DNA from: Panaeolus papilionaceus
Lineage: Eukaryota; Basidiomycota; Agaricomycetes; Agaricales
Direction of reading: 5' to 3'
NCBI GenBank assembly: GCA_015501605.1
Contig: JADNRZ010000034.1
Coordinates: 124,001 to 188,000, forward strand
Length of the DNA stretch: 64,000 bases
A program made the position numbers and the translations under genes. Of this stretch, positions 57,201 to 64,000 are shown one piece after another. Positions within the stretch are counted from its first letter, which is position 1; each line of letters starts with the position of its first letter. The notes under the pieces were generated by a model. It was not told the origin of the DNA. It worked only from the letters and a program-made list of their open reading frames with translations, and made no database searches.

Positions 57201-58459
57201 AACAGCAGATCCCGCTGCCAGAACGGTGTTACTCCATAACACATTTTCTACAGTCAAGGGTGAGACGGAAGGAGGAAGTGATTGAAGTGGGACTGAGCTT
57301 GAGTCGCCTAGGTGGGGAGTTGGGGGTTGGTTTATCGTGAAGGTACCGACAAAGGCATGGATATCCTTAATGGGCTCATCGGCTACATGATGGTTAGAAA
57401 AACATAGAGGACAAATAATACACAAACTCGCCATAAATCTCTGCGTCTAGACTACTAAGTTCACCTTCTGGCAGCTTCTGACATTCTGGGACAGCTACAC
57501 GGAGTTTCCAATCTGTCTCTCCATCCAACTGGTCTGTACGAATGAAACACGTCCCGGAAGAGTCTGAAGTATGTAGGAGGACGAGGTCAGCTGGCACACG
57601 TTGATTCTTTTCCAGAAAAACGAGGTCGCCGACTTTGATGGACGAGGAGGGTACGGATCGTGTGTTGGCATGTGTGTTGAGGTAGGTCGTGGCCGCAGCT
57701 TCCAAGTCACCAGAACCTGAAGGGGGGGTAAGAACTAGGTATCGCTGGGAGTTGGCTTCCTTGTCGCGCTGATGTCGCTTATAGTCATCATAGGCCTCCT
57801 TGCCCATCGTTACACACAGCACGAACGCTAGTGGAGCAATGTATGTGACGATGAAACCTTGAAAGTACCGTCAGAGCTTGACCTGAATTCATATCAAGAT
57901 TGACACATACCAATCTTAAGCGATGGAACAAATTGTGATAGAGCAACCAGAAGGAAGTACAGATTGAAGAAAAACTTGAACTGTTCGTAGAATACAATTG
58001 GTAGAAATGTGAATGCGTTGTACTTTTGATTGCGGACAATGTTGGGTGGGTATCTTGATTGCAGTTTCGTAGATGGGTTGAAAGGAATAACTCGTGATTT
58101 ATCTTTGGCATTGAACTTTGGGGTCTTAGGTATTGCAGCAGACTCCTATTCTGATGTTCAACTAAATCAACCCTCTCAACATATAAATTGAAACATACCG
58201 GCTGTGTCAGTGGAAGATAGTCGTCACCATCGTCCGTCGGTGGTGTTCCTAACAGGCCTTCCTCTTCTTCTGAATCCGCGTATCTCTCAGTCCGTCTTCC
58301 ACCATAATTCCTGTTCCGCCGTGCAGCAACTGCAGCCTTCGCAACAGCTCCAGTGGGCATGGTACTGGTCTCGGGAGAAACTAGGCTGATCGCTTGTTCT
58401 TCTTCGAGCCGTTTTTGCTGTCTGTTTTGTCGGAGTCTGCGTAGAGGGATATCCGACAT
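54274..58459 (-). CDS. NEO1: P4-type ATPase (phospholipid flippase), Neo1-like
   Basis: ATG at 58459 and TAG at 54274, with many short introns. The N-terminus (about 80 aa) is cytosolic and Arg/Glu-rich. Then [19 protein letters not shown], the first membrane segment typical of the Neo1/ATP9 branch; the actuator [12 protein letters not shown]; the phosphorylation loop DKTGTLTQN (Asp codon 56733-56735); [25 protein letters not shown]; and the hinge [16 protein letters not shown] (about 55325-55375). Six C-terminal membrane segments end [17 protein letters not shown] and [16 protein letters not shown]. All catalytic motifs are present. In yeast, Neo1 is an essential Golgi/endosomal flippase that moves phosphatidylethanolamine and phosphatidylserine to the cytosolic leaflet, without a Cdc50 partner. 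Identity is firm; exact exon edges were not all traced. Confidence 0.93.
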
Positions 58460-59046
58460 TAACTAGTCAATTGACAACTGACTGCAACCTGGTGTTCATA
58501 ATAAGTTCGGAATGACGAAACGCTTAATTAGCTCAACGTGTAATTAGAATACAACAAGCCACATACTATTGCTCATAGATTCCCTATAATTTACAGTTCC
58601 AGATAGGTTCCCCTTGTTAATAGTCGTTTAGGAGAAGATTCGTAGTCGTGGCCGCAGCCTCAATGATTATACAAGGTCGTTGTCCAGAAGTCGTTCTGCA
58701 TGCCAGAAATGGTCGCTCAACTGAACGTAGTTGCTTGTCTTTGTTTGGGGTACCAACCATTGTTGTTGAAACCAAATAGAGGCAAGCATTACATACTCAC
58801 TCCCAGGCGACATCGCGCTGCGTGATTGGCGCGCGTCATGCATTTCTGCAAAAATACTGTAAGAACCCACTATTGCCTGCCTCTCAGGATGTACAGGAAC
58901 ACTAAAATAAAGAGAAAATGATAAGAGGAAGTGTATTTAACAAGTACTTTGAGCCTGCATTATATGGTTAACCTGATAACTCTATATTCTACCAAAATCA
59001 AATGATTCCCTCCACTGGATGTGGTCTTCTCACATGAAACAGCTTA
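58460..59046. other. intergenic, no gene seen
   Basis: NEO1 promoter and 3' flank of the RidA-family gene. No supported gene. Confidence 0.45.
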
Positions 59047-59671
59047 TCACAACCTATGTGGTATAACTTAATGATAGCTGGTAGATATAATAGTGATTTC
59101 GTACCTCGCAACGGCTTCGATTTCAAAGAGAACATCTCGAGGAAGACGAGCAACTTGTACAAGCGAGCGGGCAGGGGCATGGTTGCCAAAGAAGTCGGCA
59201 TAAAGACCGTTGACAGTGCCATAGTCGCCAATGTCCGTGAGGAAGATCTGTGCACATTTAAAACCCAATGTTAAAGTGCGTAATTGGATGCTGAAAAGGT
59301 GAGCTCCTCACCGTCGTCTTCACAACCTTGCCCAGTTGTGATCCCGCAGCTTCGATGACGGCTTTCATGTTCTGTAAAGCCCGTATTGTTTGCTCCTCTA
59401 TTCCGCCTGCGACGACTGCGCCTGTAACTGGGTCCAAAGGAATGGCACCAGACGTATACAAAAAGTGTCCGACTTTGATGCCTTGGGAGAATGGTCCAAT
59501 AGCAGGAGGGGCTCCTACGTTCAGAGTGAGCCTTCGATTCAACGTTATAACAGCTTACGCACCAGTGGTAGCGACTCTGGTCAGTGTAGAATGAGTCGAG
59601 GGGATGACCGATGCGCTGACGCTGGCGGTGACAGCAGTGATGACAGTGAAGATCGAGGGAAACTTGACCAT
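59047..59671 (-). CDS. RidA/YjgF/Mmf1 family protein with N-terminal signal-like extension
   Basis: Exons 59671-59563, 59514-59312, 59247-59105, 59053-59047 (phases agree); 153 aa. Core: APPAIGPFSQGIKVGHFLYTS; a central helix (TIRALQNMKAVIEAAGSQL); DYGTVNGLYADFFGNHAPAR with the family's conserved Arg before SLVQVARLP; and FEIEAVAR. RidA enzymes hydrolyse reactive 2-iminobutanoate/2-iminopropanoate and act as trimers; the yeast versions are mitochondrial (Mmf1) or cytosolic (Hmf1). The first ~20 residues (MVKFPSIFTVITAVTASVSA) look more like a secretory signal peptide than an Arg-rich mitochondrial presequence. The tiny last exon adds only the final codons. Confidence 0.88.
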
Positions 59672-60815
59672 TGCTACAGATGGGGTGCAGGTGCGTCAGT
59701 AGAGTAAACCTGTAGACGAATGGATGAGACTAACTGAAACTTGACTGTTGGCTGTGTACTGAAGAAAATCTAATTAGTTGTTTGCTTGAGAGGTAGAAAA
59801 CCCGATGACATCGAAATGCGACCACAGAAGGAGCTTTTTATGCATTCTGTTCGAGCGTATCACATCGTCGATGCTACGAATAGTTACTTGGGTCTCGTCA
59901 TGCATAGTATCAACCACACAGCCAAGCATGCTTGTGAGTGTAAGCCAAGGACAGAAGCAATAAATCTATGAGCTGTATCGAAAATTCAACGAGAGCCAGT
60001 ATACGGTCAGCTCCAGGTAAGAAAGTGCAATACTAATCGAAATAAAGGACCGGCGAGAAGGCCGTCGGCAGCAAAGAAAGCGGCCATAGTCATCAAGGTA
60101 TGAACCGCACGGCTCATAACGTCTAAACGACAATGACCTAACTGCGCGATTATCTGCTTCTTCTTACCAGCTTGGCATCGTTTATCACGACAGTAGATGC
60201 CGGAGCCTGCTTGCTGTCCATAGTAGTCATGCTCTCTTACGTACTATCAAAAGAGGTGGTCGTAGATCTCATCAGCATCAGTGTTCCCGAGTACGACAAC
60301 AAAAGGCAGGTGACAACGAGCGGCTCAACGAACAATTCGAAGTAAAGGTTTACCTACTTCTGTCAGTTTATCATGATACATATGCCAGAATTGTGAATAA
60401 CTGAGAGAGTCTTGATGACATGTCAAGAAAGTGGATTACTCGGTATCGGGACTCGGATGTGAGCCTCGCGCCAGACGCTCCGGTTAGCAAAGAATGCTTA
60501 ACAGAAGCATCGTCGACGTGACAATCTCCGCTTACGGACTCTTTCAACTTGAAATAGTGTATCTCTGGATTGTATCAGTGGGACAACCAGGATACGCTGG
60601 AGACAATGATGACTGGATTCACCACACCCTTGACACCACTGGACAGAGTAAGTATACCACAATGATCGAGGTCAATGTGCATCAAGTTTTTCTGAGTCCA
60701 ATAATTACAGTACTTATAGGTTCTCCCAAAAAGTGGCTAAAGAGGCCATGAATGTCCATGTACCTCTTCAAAACACCTTGTAAGACGAAAATTGGCATTT
60801 AAGTCATGGAGATAT
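59672..60815. other. intergenic, no gene recognised
   Basis: About 1.1 kb. Short frames occur (60494-60751 plus; about 60000-60230 minus) but none shows family features or paralogues here. Confidence 0.4.
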
Positions 60816-62207
60816 CTATTGGCAAGCCTTCTGTCGCTCATCAACAAGATTGATGACACAGTCATCGAGTGTCAATTGTTTCAAAGCGGGAAAAGCGCTG
60901 AGGTCGGTTAAGATACTACGGAGACGCGACCAAACATGAGGCAAGGTGAAGCTGCGGGTCGGAAACTGGACCTTCAGTGTGAGCGACTCTAGCATGTTGT
61001 TGCCCGCGAGAGATGAGAACAAGTCACTAATAGAAACGATAGTTGACTCGTAGGCTTCATCCTGGGGTGGAGTTACAAGGTCAAGGCACACAGTTGTACA
61101 CGCTGTGAATTTCTGGAAGAAGCTGGGAATGATGTCAAGGACGGAGAATAAAGGGGCAGCATAATCTTGTTACAGGTGACGTGGAAGGGGATAAGCGATA
61201 TAGACAGTTTATATATTTGCAGTGAACGTACTTTTGAAACGGAATGTTTTAAGATTGAATTCTTGACTCAGGAGAAGTTGAACGGGTACTGTGTCTCTGT
61301 TGCTGAACGCCGTGATGTCCAATAGCTCCAGGCGCGCAAACGGGAGTTTGCCGCACCTCGTGGCATGGCTGAGGTAGAAGTCGACCAAAGGACGCAGAGA
61401 AGGTACGTTGTTCTGTGACACAACTCGTAGTTCTCTAAGCTTAAATGATGGTGCGCGCAGGTCCTGGTTGTTGTAACCCGCGACATAAAAGGTAGCCCAA
61501 TGAAGTATTTCGAGGTTTGGAAGGGCAAGTAAGGTCGGTAGAGGGAAGTGAGTTCCTGGAGGGACGCAGAGGCTGGTGATATTCGAGGTGGGGAAAACTT
61601 GACGGCGAGCACGAAGCGTAAATGAGTCCATATACGACCCTTGTATTTCAAGGTGCTGAAGGCGAGGGCTGGTGAGTATCTCGGGAACGCTTGGTCTTTT
61701 CCCAGATCGATGCACGGCCAGGGATTGGATTGTGCCTCGTCGTATGTAGTGAGTTGTTAAACACTCGGCCAACGAATTCCAAGATTTTGGAGGAGGGCGT
61801 TCTCTCATATTGCTGCGAATTGAAAGGGATTGAAGGTTTAAGAAGGATAAGAAGACGGACTTGCACCGTCTGATCTCAGTGGAGGTTAGGTCTCGCGGGC
61901 CGAAGTCAGTCTTGATGATGGTGAATTCTCGAACATAATCAGCGAGGTGAGGACATTTTTCAAAGACAACAAGGAGACGAAAAAGTCGCGCCTCAGAAAC
62001 TTCTGCTTGAGGAAATTCTTGCGAACCTAGACTTCTTCCCAAGTAGATGCAACGAAAGGTGTAAGGGCGGCAGAGTGATGCAAAAAGCTTGCAGGTGAGT
62101 GCACACGATCCTAGGCTGCGTAGTTGTGGGTTCTCCGTGCAAATTTGATCATTTCCTAGGATTTCTATGATGTAAGTGAGAATTTCCAGGGGAAATACGG
62201 GATTCAT
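60816..62207 (-). CDS. F-box/leucine-rich-like protein, tandem copy 1
   Basis: Exons 62207-61228 and 61122-60816; 428 aa. The F-box-like start is MNPVFPLEILTYIIEILG, followed by LGSCALTCKLFASLCRPYTF, a common fungal F-box layout. Leucine-rich stretches follow (LQSLSIRS, LQHLEIQGSY, LPNLEILHW, LKQLTLDDC). The start was placed at MNPVF because identity with the next gene begins there; upstream frames lack an ATG in a good context. The donor AGTAC|GTTCAC is weak but gives the same phase and the same protein junction as the paralogue. An SCF adaptor role is inferred from the family. Confidence 0.75.
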
Positions 62208-62463
62208 GGATGAACAGGGAGACATAATGGGGAGCAACATATGTAGAACACTGAAACTAACTGCGATTGCCCTGATGATCATGAGTAACTTTCTCTCACG
62301 AGCCAGTCTGGTGGACACGACAATTTAATTCTTAAGGAAATCAATTTAATCACTAAGGACTTATAATATATAAGCGCACTTCCAAATGTTGGCTAAAATG
62401 AGCAACACATGTCCGTCAGGCCAAATTGGTATCAAAGTTGTGTATGTAAGTACCTACACGCAT

Positions 62464-63828
62464 TTATTGGCAAGCCTTAGACTTCTGTCTCTCGAGATCA
62501 AGATTCACAACCCAGTCGCCAATGGTCAATTCTTTCAAAGCGGGAAAAGCGCTTATCTTGGTTAGAATGCCACAGAGACGTAGCCGAGGGTCATCCTGGG
62601 TTGCCTTGTAAATAGGGCATGCGAGTGTTAGTTCGAGTGACTCCAACACGTTGTCATGCGCGAGATAAGAGAACATGTCCGTGATAACCTTGGCCCAATC
62701 ATAGAAAACGAGTAGATTGGTCAGCTGGAGGCATAGAGTCACGGAGGTGCAGGTTTTCAATTTCCGTGAGAAGCTGTTGGGATCACAGGGGTCGACAGAT
62801 CCATCTAAAGTGACTATGGAGCCAGATAAGTGACTGTGTCAGGATGTATTCACCCTTAACGCACCCTTGAAACGAAATGTTTTGAGGCAAAATTCTTGAT
62901 TCAACAAACATTGAAGGCTTTGTAAGTCTCGGCTGGAGGTTGCCGTGATGTCCAATGATTCCAGGCATGAGAAGGGGGCTATATCACGCCTTTTGGCATG
63001 ATTGAGGTAGAAATCAATTAAGGGTTGCATGGGTTCATACTGTAACACGAGTAGGAGTTCTTTTAGTCGAAATGATGGTAGTCGATGGTCATTGATGCTG
63101 TCAACGTGGTAGAAGAAGGAAGAAAAATGAAGTATTTCAAGGTTTGGCAACGCAAGTAAGCACGGAAGTGGGAATCGAGTGGTAGGTGGGATGATGAGGC
63201 TCGTGATGTTGGAGGTGGGGAGTGCGCGCGCACGACGACCGTAATAGCCTACATACAAGCCTTCTATTTCAAGGTGCTGAAGGCCAGAACTGGTGAATAT
63301 CTTGGCGATACTCGGCCTTTTTCCAGGTCGTTGCACTGTCAGGGATTGGATTCCACCCTGTCGGATGTAGTATCCTGCCAACCACTCAGCAAACAAATTC
63401 CAAGAATCTGGAGGGCGCCGATCTCTGGGAATGTAGAGAATCGAAAGGGATTGAAGTTTAGAGAAGGATAAAAAGACAGTCTTGCACCGTCTGATCTCGG
63501 TAGAGGTCAACTCTTTAGGGCCAAAGTCGGTCTTGATGATGGTAAATTCTCGAACGTAATCGCCGAGGTGAGGGTATGCTTGAAAGACTTCCAGAAGACA
63601 AAAAAGTCGCTTCTCAGAAACTCCTTCTCGAGGCAATATTGGTGAGCCAGGGTTTCTTCCCAAGTAAATGCAACGAAAGGTGTATGGGCGACACAGTGAT
63701 GCGAATAGTTTGCAGGTGAGCGCACACGATCCTAGATTGTGTGGTTGTAGGTTATCTTTGCAAACCTTATCATTCCCTAGGATTTCTATGATATATGTAA
63801 GAATTTCCAGAGGAAATACGGGATTCAT
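62464..63828 (-). CDS. F-box/leucine-rich-like protein, tandem copy 2
   Basis: Exons 63828-62861 and 62773-62464; 425 aa. Very similar to copy 1 throughout: MNPVFPLEILTYIIEILGND, SCALTCKLFASLCRPYTF, YVREFTIIKTDFGP, RLPSFRLKELLLVLQY, FPALKELTIGDWVVNL. An in-frame ATG at 63891 would add 21 residues absent from copy 1. The donor GGTGC|GTTAAG parallels the weak donor of copy 1. A recent tandem duplicate; substrate unknown. Confidence 0.78.
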
Positions 63829-64000
63829 GGTGCGATGTAGTGGGTCGCAACATGCAACACTGCATTTAACTGCAATTGCCTCATGAGTCATGTTCTCTCA
63901 CGAATCAGTAGTCTAAAGGCCCACCACAATTTTTTTTTAAAAAAGAAAATCTCCAGAAAAAAGTCGGGTTAAAATTAAGCAATATATGTCCGTCAGGCAA

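Noticed and set aside
1..64000. CRISPR arrays, bacterial operons, ribosome binding sites, rRNA or tRNA genes
   Set aside because: The window is eukaryotic nuclear DNA. No spaced direct repeats or rRNA were seen, and no stretch with matching A and B boxes plus cloverleaf pairing was found by eye; a tRNAscan run would settle the tRNA question.

Overview
This window looks like nuclear DNA of a mushroom-forming basidiomycete (Agaricomycetes). The evidence is dense short introns (mostly about 50-60 nt, GT-AG), class I hydrophobins, many F-box-like genes, and clear orthologues of the eukaryotic genes NOC4 and NEO1. Gene models were spliced by hand from reading frame, splice signals and comparison among paralogues inside the window. 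Functional names rest on remembered family motifs, not on a database search.

Layout. 1-2.8 kb: the 5' part of an F-box-like gene and a gene with a possible galactose-binding-like domain. 4.7-18.9 kb: an array of about nine copies of an unrecognised two-domain protein family, here labelled the 'QHPFTG family'; some copies are intact, some frameshifted or truncated. 19.5-22.6 kb: two tandem F-box-like genes, one frameshifted. 23.6-24.8 kb: a 4'-phosphopantetheinyl-transferase-like gene that lacks two expected active-site residues. 25.1-30.6 kb: two tandem APC-superfamily (GABA/choline/amino-acid type) transporters sharing a 9-nt and a 15-nt microexon. 33.7-36.2 kb: NOC4. 36.8-53.3 kb: a plastic region holding two copies of an 0.85-kb element with 18-bp inverted ends, three hydrophobin genes, two oxidoreductase relics, and a second QHPFTG cluster (three genes, 41-48 kb). 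Two of the hydrophobins sit on the arms of a roughly 1.5-kb inverted repeat whose loop is the element. 54.3-58.5 kb: the P4-ATPase NEO1. 59.0-59.7 kb: a RidA-family gene. 60.8-63.8 kb: a tandem pair of F-box/leucine-rich-like genes.

How the parts relate. NOC4 (ribosome assembly), NEO1 (lipid flipping) and RidA are ordinary core genes. The accessory stretches around them are dominated by tandem and segmental duplication. The most unusual content is the QHPFTG family: about 12 copies in two clusters, a phase-0 intron at one fixed site between its two conserved domains, and basic or acidic tails that look nuclear. One member (44.5-46.0 kb) carries both a SUMO-interacting-motif-like sequence and a canonical PCNA-binding (PIP) motif. 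I cannot assign this family to any domain I know.
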